From Oscheius tipulae (lineage: Eukaryota; Nematoda; Chromadorea; Rhabditida; Rhabditidae): a stretch of 64,000 nt of DNA. Where the stretch lies: positions 2,976,001 to 3,040,000 of the forward strand of contig JASJZH010000001.1 of the NCBI GenBank assembly GCA_037178975.1, written 5' to 3'. Both the position numbers and the translations under genes were made by a program. Below, piece by piece: positions 45,261-57,164 of this stretch (position 1 is the stretch's first letter; every line of letters starts with the position of its first letter). The notes beneath the pieces were generated by a model that made no database searches, was not told where the DNA came from, and saw nothing but the letters and a program-made list of their open reading frames with translations.

Positions 45261-47271
45261 ATGCCACTTGTCATTGATCTCAAAACTAACAAGGAACTTG
45301 CGACCAACGAGGAAGTTATCAGTGCGGTCCAACTAGCCAGATTCTTCCGTTTCGTTCCAGAAACTATCACTCTTCATGTTAGAGCAAGAGAGAGTCAGAC
45401 AGAGTTGATGCGCACGGATAGGAATGGTCGCTACATTCTTCAAAAAGACACGCAGTATATTATCACCGGAATCACGTTGCCGGCCATGTTGCCTAGCCAA
45501 TCCAATCAAAACCAATCATTGGTGTCTTCGACTACCCGAGAAAGGCCTGTCGTCGCACTTGGACCTTTGAATATTGAGGTAGTTGTTTTGAAATCATGAC
45601 TCACCTCTTCAGAGCATCTGCCGCGAAATTCCTGGCCAATTTGACAAGATGCCTTTCAGTTTGATGATTCTACAGCCTAAGGTCAGTTAACTATGATCCA
45701 ATTCAATCCGTTCTCCAGATTGCCATGCATGTTGTGCTATTGAACAAGGCTGTGAACGATGAGAAATTCATCGACAGAAGCTTGATCAGTGAGTGGAAAG
45801 TGGAAGAGACGTTCAAGTTCATCGAGAACAAACAGTAGGTTAATTTAAAAGATCTTGGAGGACTTTCAGGAAATTGATTAATCGTATCTTTCCAGTTCTC
45901 TCAAAGCTGCCACTTTTGAGATCGAGATGAACATCAAAAAGTGTATGTCCGACGCTCGAAGCAACATGATGATGATTTGCGACTATGCTGCCGAGGCTCG
46001 TCGAATCTTCGACTCTTTCATTCTCCTCCAAGACGTGAGATTCGACCTTTTCAAAAATGGGAAGTGTTCAGGATGTCAAGCTCAAGTCAGAATGCAAGGT
46101 CCTTCGCACTGCTGTGAAGAATATGCTGATGATCTCCAAGGAGGAGGAGGAGAAGTTCATCTCTGCTATGAATGTGAGAGTAGCAAATCGTGTACTTTTG
46201 CGTAAGCGGATGACTCTTTTTCATTATTAGAGGCCCTTATGATTCTGGTTCTTCAGAAAATCAAGGAATTCACCGAAGCTGTCATCAGCATCAAATCTGC
46301 TTCTGACGAAGAGGTCAAGAAGTTTCAGCGGGAGAGTGAAGATGCTGCAGGGGAATGGGAGAAGAAAAGAAAAGAAGAGAAAGCTCTCTTCAAGAGTATG
46401 TCTCGGGAAATGAAAAAGCTTCAGAAGGCTGTGAAAGGCAAAGACGTAAGCTCGGAACACTTCCCAATAAAACCATCTAAAATCACAGAGAGCGAATGCT
46501 ATGGCAACTAACCATGCTCGAGGACTGTTTGCTTTGATCATAACTGCCATCACGAATCCACAGAAGGAATTGAAAAGGGCCACGGAGAATCTCGAGAAGA
46601 CGAAGAAGACTGTCGAGAAAAAGATCTTGGAGTTAAGCTTGTATTTGTTATCGAAACGATTTCGATTTCAGAGACACTTGAAGTTCGAAGAAACTAGCGG
46701 TCTGGAGAGACTATTACTGAATCTCGTGAACAATAAGAATGGCCTAGAAGAGTTCTCAGGGATCCTGGTCACCATGAAGTCGGAGCTCTGCTCTTTGGCC
46801 GACGATTGGCATAATCAGTGTCACTACTTCCGTCTTTTGCAGGTTCGCAAAGGCACCTATTCCCTTTTCTTCGATCGAAATCGTTTAATCCTATCCCTTG
46901 TTGTAGAACCTGATCACGATCATGGAAACCCAAGCGAACATGGTGATTGAAAAGCAGGGCCTTAATCCGAGCACTTATACCGAAAATCTGCTACGAATGG
47001 CTGGAAGCTGTCGTACAGTTATGGCCGCAGCTATTGTCAACAACAACGTCTACGACCAGTACACACAGCCAGTCTTCTCTGGCACCACTCAAGCTATCGT
47101 GAGTTTTCTCTTTGTAAGCTAGTCTTTCTTGATGAACAGAGCACGATTCGCGATGTAAAGGGACGTCAAAAAGTCGAAGAAATGATCCAGAAGGAGAAGA
47201 AGGCTCTTCTTGAGGCAGCCATCAATGATGTCCGTGATCTGGCTGAAAAAATGGGCAAAGGTTACGAATGA
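45261..47271 (+). CDS. Helical protein 2, new family
   Basis: Exons 45261-45578, 45613-45681, 45719-45834, 45896-46034, 46072-46173, 46257-46445, 46489-46631, 46674-46842, 46907-47098 and 47140-47271 give 522 residues. Same ten-exon plan as gene 1: N-terminal domain (NEEVISAVQLARFFRFVPET), then helices (NIKKCMSDARSNMMMICDYA, KEEEEKFISAMN, ARGLFALIITAITNPQKELK). More diverged than gene 3 is from gene 1. The exon 7/8 junction has shifted: the donor is GA/GTTAAG and the acceptor probably CAGAG, making the protein one residue shorter there. The 3' flank shares CTCATACTCTATCCCGC with gene 1. Confidence 0.87.
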
Positions 47272-47420
47272 TGGAAAACTGAACGAAGAAGCGACTTCAA
47301 TTATTATACCTCATACTCTATCCCGCATGAATAAACATATGCTTTTTAAATAGACTTCTGCCAAAGGCTTTCCTTTAAATCTTTACTCATTTTATTAATT
47401 GTACCATATATCATTTTAGA

Positions 47421-49642
47421 ATGAATTTGTTGGAATGGATACAGAATTGCTGTCGAACTGTGGAGACTAGACCAAAAAAATCGACCGATCCCTTCAACTT
47501 CTTACACATAGCTGTTCGGGGTGTGGACAACGAAATCAATCATTTCGAGGATGTCGTTCTGGTCTCACAGGTTCAGAGTTCTTCTTACCATGTTTACCGA
47601 AAAGTTAAGGCCCTGCTGCTGATGAACTATACCAATGAACTGGCAGGAAAGATGAAAATAGATCCGAATCTAACGAAGCATCAGTCTGTCCCTTACAAGT
47701 ATCTTACTACTCCAGGGTTAGTCTGAAACGTTTCCTGGCTCATGCTGCTACCGCGAAAAAGCACTCCTTGGTCCCAAAAGATGGGTTTGTAACGCCATTT
47801 TCAGTTCTTTCCAAGCTTCGCTCTTCCAAGCCTTCACCGAAATAAAGTATTTGTTTGGCGACGCTAACATCTCGATGAATCGGATCGAACTTTTTCAAGG
47901 AGTGATAGGCGGAGAGATTGAGTGCTGTCTCAAGAGTATCCGGCAGGTAAAAAGACGTTTGGAACCTGGGGGTAACTGAAGGTTTTAGGGAAGATCATCT
48001 ACTGATACTTTGATCAATGTTAGTGGCAGCCACATCATCCGACTCACTAGAAACTGTGGAGAGATTTGTCGAGCAAGTCATGCGAATTTCGAGAAGACGA
48101 GGAAGGTAAAACAATTTTCAACCAGGCTTGTTCACATCGTCCATACTAACGTCGTCCAATCCAATTCTGTCACCACCTTGGCATCTATTAGAACTGTCAA
48201 GCAGGTGGACAGTGTCTGTCTCTTCCGACCTGTCATTTCGAGCCTTTTTGCTCATTTTTAGGCTTGTTACCCTATCACTTGTCACACTTTTATCTCTCTT
48301 ATCTATTTCTGTAAACCAATTCAGTTGCAACAGTAGAACAAAGGTTAAAAGGGGTCAGCGAATTGACTTGACCCTTTTCAAACGACACTTCTTTTGAAGA
48401 ACTCAAATGTTAAGGTTCTCTACGAGTTGATGAAGGGTCTTGAGAGCTATCGTAACAACGGTGGAGGCTGCTTCCGCAGCGAATTCACTAAGAAGCAAGA
48501 CAGAGCGGTTCGGGAAAGCCAAAAGCAGAAGACAGAGAAGCATCAGCGGCAAGTTAAGGCTCTAGGTGATTACGTCACCAATTACAAAGTGAGTCGATTT
48601 CTAATTTAGAAGACAATATATGTTTAGAAAAACCACCGGGAAAATCACAAGCACATGGTCTACAACATTCTTCAAAAAACCTTGGTCGTGCTCGAAATGA
48701 AGGGATTGTTCTCGTCTCCGAGTGTAGGTTGGCCGTTTCCTAGCATAAACTCTTTGACAGGAAACTATACTGTCCCTTGGGGTGACAGTAGTCCAGAATA
48801 CGATTCCCAAAGAGGAGTGGTTTACCCCTGACTATCTTCGCGCCATCAAGGAAGCTTTTGAAGTCATTTTGAAAGTGATGGGCAGAGAAGGGACTGTATG
48901 TTGCTCGATTATTTCTATTTAAACAGGGAATTCAGTTTCAAAAAGTCTTTGACGCCATGGAAAAGCACTGTGAGGGAAATTACAATAGAGATATGGTCTG
49001 CTGGGCGATGGAGCAGTTTATTGCAAGTTTTGGTTGTCTTTGGTTACATTATTGGTTCAGAAATACAGGGACGACGAGAAGAGGACATTGAAGAGGATCA
49101 AGGGGGAGGAGGAGAGAGAGTATCTGAGGGTGAGTATATTGTAGGCAGTCCCTCAATTTTCCGTTTACAGAGCCAAACGAACACGAGACTGTCAAGGAAT
49201 CCTGAAGAGGCCACAGTAGTCCAGATCATCGAGTGTCTTCAGAAGATCTACATCTCATTGACCAGGCTGCAAATGAGTTGGTGTAACCTGGCTGGTTTCT
49301 TTGACCGAGTCGAGCAATTCGCCTTCAAAGTACAAATCCCACTAAAAAATATGACATTGGAAGAGTCGAGAAAACTTACAGCTATCTCTATTGAGACCAT
49401 CTGTCTATGTCAGGGGATCGCCAGCTTTGCAGGGGTGTTTCGAGCCCTCTGTCACAAGTATGTAGGAGTTTCGTTTACCCGGGTAACGTATATTTAGACT
49501 GCTGATCGACGACTTGTCTGGGGATCGAATCCAACTTGGACGTGACTGTGCAGACGAAATTGCTAGTGAACAAGGTCGACTGAAGAGAAAGCACGAGGCA
49601 ACGAGGACCCGACTTCAGGAGAAGTATGAAACATACGTGTAA
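47421..49642 (+). CDS. Helical protein 4, neighbour of the family
   Basis: Exons 47421-47716, 47805-47946, 47989-48105, 48415-48588, 48628-48723, 48761-48895, 48927-48995, 49061-49129, 49171-49457 and 49498-49642 give 509 residues. Predicted almost all helical and charged (KKQDRAVRESQKQKTEKHQR, DDEKRTLKRIKGEEEREYLR), with a long helix pair in exon 9 (VVQIIECLQKIYISLTRLQM, CNLAGFFDRVEQFAFKVQIP) recalling the exon 8 region of genes 1-3. The N terminus is unrelated to theirs. The intron at 48896-48926 is only 31 bp. CATTTTAGA directly before the ATG is a likely trans-splice acceptor. AATAAA follows the stop. Function unknown. Confidence 0.87.
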
Positions 49643-50764
49643 CTGCAGAGTTGTGATTTTTTCAATAAAGTTTTGTGTTAGATTTGTGTGAGCTTGAGAG
49701 AAAGGTAACTTTTTGTTAGCAGGTTCAGTTTGGTTTTGCTCTGGATAGACTTGAACTCTTTTTGACATTGCAACTCACCATAGGTTTCGATCATATGTAT
49801 AATTAACCCCAGACTGACAACTGTGATACAGTAGTCAAACTAGGTGTGCTCGGGTCAATGTATTGAAACAAGGCTTCTCCTCTTTTTAGTAGTAGGCTCT
49901 ACAGCCTAGCTGCCCCTCCCTTTTACAAGCAAAACAAAGGGCGTACCTCTGTGCGATCCATCCTCGTCGATAGCTTCCGCCCTGTCGATCTTCCAGAGGA
50001 TCTCTACGGACAGCGATGTTCACATGATAGGGTAGTTTTATGAGAGCAGATAAGCTAATATTTGAAGAAGATCCAAAACACTTTACGCACGTAGTAAATG
50101 AAAACCAATTAATTTCAGCTCAGCACCGGGAGTTTCAACGAAGACGCCACATCTTCTGAATTTTGTACACCAAGGGATTGCAGTAGGCCCTTTTGGAGAG
50201 AGTACATGACGAATCAGTACATCAATGTGCTTTCTCATTATTGGAATCTGTCAACTGTCTGATCTGGTCCCGTTTGAATCAGAGTAACTCCACTTGACTA
50301 TTCCGAATGCTGGCAATCTCGATCGCAATTTCAATCCCCTAGCATTTCGTAATCTTATTGCGCTTACGGACCGACAAAACATCAGTCATATTCAAGGCTA
50401 TTCTAGTATGTTTCACATTTCCAATAAAACGTTTATCAGGAGAGGCTTGTCTGTGGGAGCTTCACTGTAGAAATAACTCTAAAAACGGGTCAATTCAATC
50501 TTTACCGTGATAATAGCGGTGCTTGATTCAAAACTTTCCCATATATCTGTTGTACGTGTGACCTTTCAGTTCTCTGTCCCCCGTAAAAGTTAATCTGTGT
50601 TCATGGGTAACTCTACTTCACACCGTTACTTGTTAGTAGGTAAAGCCAATCTCAGAAATGTAATCAGCAGATTTCTACGATAACAATAAGATAGATGATC
50701 AAAACATTACAAATCTTGCAAGCTGAGTCGCTGATGGGCTCACAGGAAACTGGAGAGCATTCGG
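49643..50764. other. Intergenic, no gene recognised
   Basis: Starts with the AATAAA of the helical gene 4 at about 49663. The remaining 1 kb has no supported coding sequence. Confidence 0.45.
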
Positions 50765-51332
50765 CTACTTCGGCTCGTGATTTCTTCCATTGTGATTCTC
50801 AACCCAGAGTTCTCCCATCTTGGTATTCACTACCTGAACCGGTTGATCATTCCGAGACTTCGAAACACGTACCGTGTTGTTCTTCGTAATAATGATGCTC
50901 TCATTGGCGTAGATCTGGAGTCCAGTCGTAATAGGATACCAGTAACCGCCTGAACGCATGTTTGATAGAGCTTCCAGTCACGCCTAAAGTCTTCGTAGTA
51001 AACGGAGAGAAAGACAGTTCCCTTCGATAGTCCGAAAAGGTAGTAAGTTCCGACCGAAATGCCAAGAACATCACCAGGGGCGACGGCACTGTAACCGGTG
51101 GTAACTGATGACGGTACTCGGGAAATGTTAATTCGACCTGGAAACTTTGTTCTGCTACATCTGCCATTGACTTACCGTCAACATTCTCTTTTCTGATTTT
51201 GATGTCAGCATTCTCAACAACCATCTTACTTTCATCCGCCATTATGCGAATAACATTACTGAAAGCTGTCTTGAGCAGTATGGAAACGTACCGGGATCCA
51301 TTTGCAACGTGAGTTTTCGGCTGATAGGGCAT
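50765..51332 (-). CDS. 141-aa protein of unknown function in five tiny exons
   Basis: Exons, 5' to 3': 51292-51332, 51176-51258, 50982-51137, 50873-50949 and 50765-50833, all joining in phase, give 141 residues. Introns are 33, 38, 32 and 39 bp. The predicted protein is beta-rich (VAPGDVLGISVGTYYLFGLS, YYEDF, WYPITTGLQIYANESIIITK) and has no signal peptide. The shape recalls small beta-sandwich proteins, but no family is recognised. Without splicing the region gives misleading longer frames. Confidence 0.72.
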
Positions 51333-51944
51333 GACTGGTGAGAAGTTCGTCGAATCAATGAGCTGATAAGCACTTGATAAGCGGAGAAAAGGGTGGAACT
51401 ACTCTTCTGACAAAAAGTCAAGTTAGACTACCAACAACCGACAGCTGGAGTGTAGCAAAAGAAAAGCACATCGACAAAAACCCGAAAATTAGGATAGTTT
51501 CAGAAAAAGACCTTCTCGCTCTTCTCCCATCGAGAGCGACCTTCGTTGTAATATAATGAATGTGTGCTTAATCGCAAGATAAAAAAAGAATACTACTTTT
51601 GTATAGTTCCTAGCTTGAACGTTATCAGTAGACCTTATTTGGAAGAGGACACTTGAAATATCCAGTTTCTGGGCTCCTCTTTTGGAATCCTTGACGATTC
51701 TTTACGCGGTTCTTCCGTTTCTGCTCTCAACACTGAAGTCTGTACATTACGTTTTTCTGAAGAACAGTCCAGAATATTATTTTCGACTCTTCCAACATCT
51801 GTTCCCACTATGAGTCAGCCAACTGTACCATCTCTTCCGGCGAGAAATTGGCCGGCTGATTAGAACCTTGTTTTCGGCAGCTTGCGCTATCTTTCTGCAC
51901 TTTTTTTCTATCCTTCGCCAGAATTCACTTTCCTCAGATAGGTA
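51333..51944. other. Intergenic; right part duplicates the helical gene 1 flank
   Basis: About 51740-51944 matches about 41785-41991 (TTTTTCTGAA, GTTCCCACTATGAGTCAGCC, TGTACCATCTCTTCCGGCGA), so the duplication that made gene 3 included its promoter side. Confidence 0.75.
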
Positions 51945-54900
51945 ATGCCCCAAACAATCGATTTGAGAAGCGACAGGAGCATTTCGATCGACGAGGAAGT
52001 CGTCAGTGCAATCCAACTGACCAGTTCTTTTCGCTACAAGCCACGAACTCTCACCTTACATCTTCGAGAAAGGAAGAAACAGCGAGTTGGTGCGCCCGGA
52101 TATTCACGGTGACTACACTCTCAAAAACGATAAAGAGCATCTGATTACTGGAGAAGACATGTACCCAGGCCAGCCCAATCAAGACCTGCCTCATGTCTCC
52201 TTGACTGCAAGAAAGAGATTAGTCGTCGCTCTTGGAGACTTCGAAATCAAAGTAGCCCCAGCTGAAGTGCTCACCTGACATTTTTTTAGACCATCTGTGA
52301 CGGAATTTCAGCCCAGTTCGACAATATGCCATTTAACCTGATCATCCTGCAAGCTATGGTCAGTTCAAATGAAGGATTGAATGCTCGTTATGCAAGTGAC
52401 TTCGTGTCAGGACCTCTAAGTTTTTGACAGATTAACTCGCTTTCGAAGGCCTACGGATTTCGAAATGCCGCGCCCCTTGGTATGGTGTTGGGGCCTCTTG
52501 GTGCACGCAGGCTAGCACGTTTCCTCACGGAAATTACTAGAGTGCGGTCATTTCAAACCGTATGATCAGATCGAAAGACCTTTTCACCAGATTGCTGTAC
52601 ATGTGGTTATGTTGAAAAGGGCCGTGACTGACGAGAAGTTTGTCGACAGGAGCCTGATCAGTGAGGCGAAGCCCGAGAATACTTTCAAGTACATCCAGAA
52701 CAAAAAGTAGGTGGCTTGTTCTCTGCTTCCGAGATTGAGGCTGTTGACTATTAGACAATAACTATTTTCAGCTCGTTGGAGTCCGCAACCTCCGAGATTG
52801 TGATGGAAATCATCGACTGTATGGCTGGCGGCCGGAGCAACATGATGCGCATTGCGAGCACTGCTGGCATAATCCGAAATAACTTCGACTCGCTCATCCT
52901 CCACCAAAACGTAATATGCAGTCCGTGCTAGAATGTCATACTATTCAGGACATTATACACAAGGCAGACTGTCGCAGACTCAAAGTAGTTGTGAAACAAA
53001 TGATCGACTTTTGCATGAAGGAGAAAGACAATTTCCGAGCAGTTTATGACGTAACCTTTTCTCAAGATCAGAATCTACATTTCGTATTTAGAAACTCCTC
53101 GAATTCACCAATGCTGTTTTCCGCATTGTTTCCAGTTGCAGCTCTGAAATGAAAGACTTCGAGAAGCAGAGTGAACAGATGGAAAAGAATTGGGAAAGAA
53201 AGAGACAGGTGCAGAAGACACTTTTAGAGAGCTTTACTGCCGAGACGGATAAACTGCTGAAGGCTCTAAAGGAGAAGGATGTAATATTCCCAGACTTTAA
53301 CATCGTGATAACCCAAACTCAGAGAGCAGATGATATGATCAAAGGGAAGGCTCGCGGCTTGATTGCTAGATTGAAGGCCGCCATCATGAATCCACAGGAG
53401 ATACTGGAAAAGTCCATGGAGAAGGCTGAGAAGAAGCACAAAGCAGTCGAGGCGAAGATTCTAGAGGTTCGAGGTGTCTCCCTTCCAGACTGTTTTAGTT
53501 TAGAGACAGAAGAATTTCGAAGAGGCTACCGGTCTCGAAAAGCTGCTCAAAGGTCTGTTCATGAAGAAGAACAGTCTCGAAGGCTTCACGGGAATCGTGG
53601 TCTCAATGAAGTCAGCTCTCAACTCTTTGGTCCACGATTGGCACAGTCATTGTGAATACTTTACTCTTCTACAAGTAGGTTTCGTTCTGCGTCTACTAGT
53701 CTTTTTGGTTTTTCAGAACCTGCTGAAAGTCCTGGAAACCGAAACTGTCATGATCACAGCTAAGCAGGAGCTCGGAGCGGATTACACCAAGAACATGCTC
53801 TGTATGACCGGAAACTGTCGTGCGGTGATTGCAGCCGCCGTAATGAGGAACAAGGTCTACGACGAATACACTCTAAAAATACTTGCTGGCGACAACGAGG
53901 CCATCGTGAGTTCAGTTTTTAAATGTTACAGATTCCTCGGTATAGGACAAGATCCGCGATACTAAGGAGCGCAAGAAAATTGAAGAAATGATCCAGGAGG
54001 AGAAGGCGAAGTCTTGCGCAATTGCCATCAAGGACGTCAAGGATTTAGCTGAGCATATACGCTCAGTCCTCAAAACCTTCAACGAAGATGACTTTACGAC
54101 GTTTACCATTCTAGAAAGGGGCGGGGAGGGAGTCACCTACAGGGGATTTTGCCCTACTTTGGGGCACGTGGGTTCCATTTTTTTTGAAACGATCGGGTTT
54201 TAGAGAAGTTTGCGTAAAAGTTTATCATCAAACTGACTATGCATCGCATGACAATAAAAGGGAAGTTAATGTCCTTTTGGAGGTACGAACGCTGACCAAT
54301 GTTTTCTACCCGATTTCAGAACCACTACCATCCAAATGTCGTTCGTCTCTTTGGATTTTTCGAGCAAAAGGGTGTAAGGTTAACTGCAGGAAAAGAGATT
54401 GGATATGTCATGGAGTTGATGACTGGAAGCTTGCATTCAGGTACGGTGACTAGAAGATAGAGTCAGCTGATTACAGTAATCTACTCGGAGGAACCGTACG
54501 TCCCTCAGAAGGTCTACAGCTGGACAGCCCAGGCTGGGAGGGGACTACAATATCTTCACGAGGCTAGAGTCATACATCGCGATATCAAGCCTAAGAAGTG
54601 GGGACAGTGACATTGACAGTGACAGTTTTCAGCATGCTTTTGGACAGGACCCACGACCTGCTCAAACTGTCAGATTTCGGTTTGGCCAAGAAGCTCGACG
54701 CTACCACTTTCACCGCACAGTAACAGTTGACTTACCCTTCTTTCACTCTTCAAAATTTAGAGGAACCTACGTCTACATGGCTCCAGAGATGATCAACTGT
54801 CTTGGGGAACAGTACAGTTGTGCGGTGGACGTGTACTCTCTAGCCATTAGTATTTGGGAGATGTTCTATCGAACAGCACCATACAACTACAGAGACCCGT

Positions 54901-55585
54901 ACACGCTTTGCCTGGAAGTGGTCCAGGGGAGACGGCCTGAAGTCAATGAGATACTGAGTCCTGATGTGAGGAGGCTTATCGTGAGGTTAGTCACGGTCAC
55001 ACCCTCGAGAAAATCAGTTCTATGGGTACTTGAGCCATCAATCTTATCGTGAATGAGAGGTTTGGGCACTAGCTAACGCCCAGTTGAGTCTGGAACTATA
55101 TTTTTCAATCCAGATTGCTATTTGGGCTGAGCTTCCTGAGATTCCAACTCGTCAGCTTTGTCTCTTTGCCTCCCTGTCTCCAAAGAATAGACTTCTAACA
55201 ATGATCAGTTTTCAGTAGCTGGTCGGCCGATCCCTCTATCCGCTGGAGGGTGATGGACATTGTCAACTTTGCCGATGAGATGAAGGCCAGCCCCTTATCT
55301 CTCATCCCCATTCTGAAAACTCCAACTTCACTGCCCAGTCCAAGCAGCACCACAAGAATGGCTATATCTGCTCCTCTTCAGAGAAGTCCCGATCCTTTGA
55401 GCCCTGTCTCTTCAACTAATATGACTACGAAAAGGATGGAATCCAAGAGCGAATACGATTTCCGGTGCAAGATACAGATCTTATTCTGTGGCGGACTCTG
55501 TCTGTTTGTTTGTTTGCTTGTGTGTTTGTTTGTGCGTGCGTGGCCAATTATGCTGTCCAGAAGCTTGTTGTTTAGAAACATTTAA
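51945..55585 (+). CDS. Helical-kinase protein 3; exon 1 has a 2-bp deletion
   Basis: Sixteen exons: 51945-52251, 52290-52358, 52591-52706, 52772-52910, 52949-53050, 53092-53280, 53323-53466, 53504-53674, 53717-53905, 53946-54163, 54204-54282, 54320-54440, 54477-54597, 54633-54719, 54761-54985 and 55216-55585. Exons 2-10 match helical gene 1 closely. Exon 10 then runs into a protein kinase: glycine loop ERGGEGVTYRG, lysine VCVKV, HRDIKPKN, DFG and APE, all catalytic residues present. After it comes a Ser/Pro-rich stretch and a C-terminal hydrophobic run. Exon 1 is two bases shorter than in gene 1, near 52080, breaking the frame; every other junction is in phase. So it is either freshly broken, uses a later start, or contains a sequence error. 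The intron at 54164 begins with GC. Confidence 0.82.
55494..55545. repeat. GTTT/TGTT simple repeat within coding sequence
   Basis: The run encodes CLFVCLLVCLFV near the C terminus of the kinase protein, giving a possible membrane tail. Confidence 0.75.
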
Positions 55586-55942
55586 TGTCTAAATTGGTTG
55601 GCAAGTCAACTTTGGGTGCGCTCTAGAACTTGGTTTTTGTCCTAATGAAGCCACTGGAAGCCTTTTGTTAGTACGAAGCGACGCAGCCGCCAATGCAAGT
55701 TGAAGGCAAAATGACGGCTGGTCTGTTTCTATATTCAGTTACCGGATTCTTTCAAAACTGTGGTCTTTGAGTTCAAGAAGTTCCTTCACGAACTGCAAAA
55801 GGAGCTTATTGTGCCCAGAAAGAAGATTTCTGTGACCAAGTTTTTTTTTCCAGTGGGAAACTTCTTCTTCCAACTGAAAAGCTCCATGATTGCGGTGAAA
55901 CTCTTTTCTTCAAATCATCTCCTCTTTGTGAGCGGCTTCCAT

Positions 55943-56921
55943 TTAACTCTTATCTTCATCCAGTTTTGTGCATCGAGCTTGAATCTCCTTCAATTCATCT
56001 ACCAGTTCTTGAACCCTCCGACGCTCGCTGTCCAACGTCTTCTCCGCCTCTTCGACCTTCTTCTCTAGAGAAGTCCCGTACAGAGCTTTCCGCTCGAATG
56101 CGTATTTGAACTTTGCGATGGCCTCGGTCATCTTTTCGTTCTTGGACTTTTCTTCATTCAGCAGAGTCTTTGCCTTCTCCAACTCAGTTTTCATCTGCTG
56201 CATCTGGTCTTCAATGTGGTTTTTCGTTTCCTGAAATCCGAACTTTGAAATTCTCCTAAGCTGCTATCTGTCGGTAGAAAGGTAAAAAGAAGAAGTTTGG
56301 GAACAGTACTCATCATGGTATAAACCGACACACAGGCATGTTCAGTTAGGTCTGAATCTGAAGCATCCGGACCCGAAGTATGAGCATGTATACGAAAGGT
56401 GGTTGATAAACGTTGACAAGGGCGTGTCACGACAGACAAAAACAGTAATAGGCTAGAAATCCTCGAGCCCAAACGTACCTCGTTCATCTTCTTCTTTGCC
56501 TTAACTGACTCAGATGGACTACTTGTCCCAAACTCGAACAACGTATCGTTGTGCGGATGTTCTGAACTTTTCATTTGCAAACGAGCAGATTCTGAACTCA
56601 CTTCGTTTCTTCGAATCCGCGCATTCAATTGCCTTCTTGTATTTCTCGGCCACCCTGTAGAATTTGTTGTATGGCGCGGTATATCGAGGTATCCAAACCG
56701 GCAACTCTGACATCTAGATCGTTATGTATGATCATTGGGACTTGCCCTACCTTTATGGCATTGGCAAAGACATTTCGTGCTTTCCAGACACCTGGTGAAA
56801 TTGGATACGGTGTATTGGTCTTCTGATAGAGAGTGATGTTGAATTGGTACACATCGTTCCTCGAAGGTATACCAACAGCGTAGTAGGTGTCCAGGAGCTC
56901 GGACAAAAGCTTTTTGGACAT
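55943..56921 (-). CDS. Coiled-coil protein Q1
   Basis: Exons, 5' to 3': 56751-56921, 56602-56704, 56479-56561 and 55943-56230, giving 214 residues. The N-terminal ~90 residues match Q2 and Q3: LLSELLDTYYAVGIPSRNDV, YQFNITLYQKTN, PISPGVWKARNVFANAIK, then FYRVAEKYKKA. A short linker (HPHNDTLFEFG) leads to one long helix with heptads (KVEEAEKTLDSERRRVQELV). No family recognised; the N-terminal module may be an interaction domain and the coil a dimer or scaffold part. The exon 2 acceptor is CAGAG, chosen by phase and by matching Q3. Confidence 0.82.
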
Positions 56922-57164
56922 CTCTGCTGTGAATGGGGTGTCAGAGTGAGACGGAGGATTCTTAAAGTATCGATTTACGTTTAGAGTTTGGTTTTTAGTG
57001 TCTAGGATAGAAAAGCGGTTCAAAAAACTTCGACGAGTAGAAAGCGCTACTGACCCAAAAACTAGTAATGCTATTGCTGAGAAATTTTTAAACAGCTGAA
57101 GTTTTTTTTAAGACCACGAAACAAATTGGAAGTCAATGAAATAATCTAGCAAACTCAAGGGGTA

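Noticed and set aside
50901-51332. Unspliced 143-codon minus-strand frame as a gene
   Set aside because: Five exons with consensus splice sites and consistent phases explain the region better; the long frame results from stopless tiny introns.
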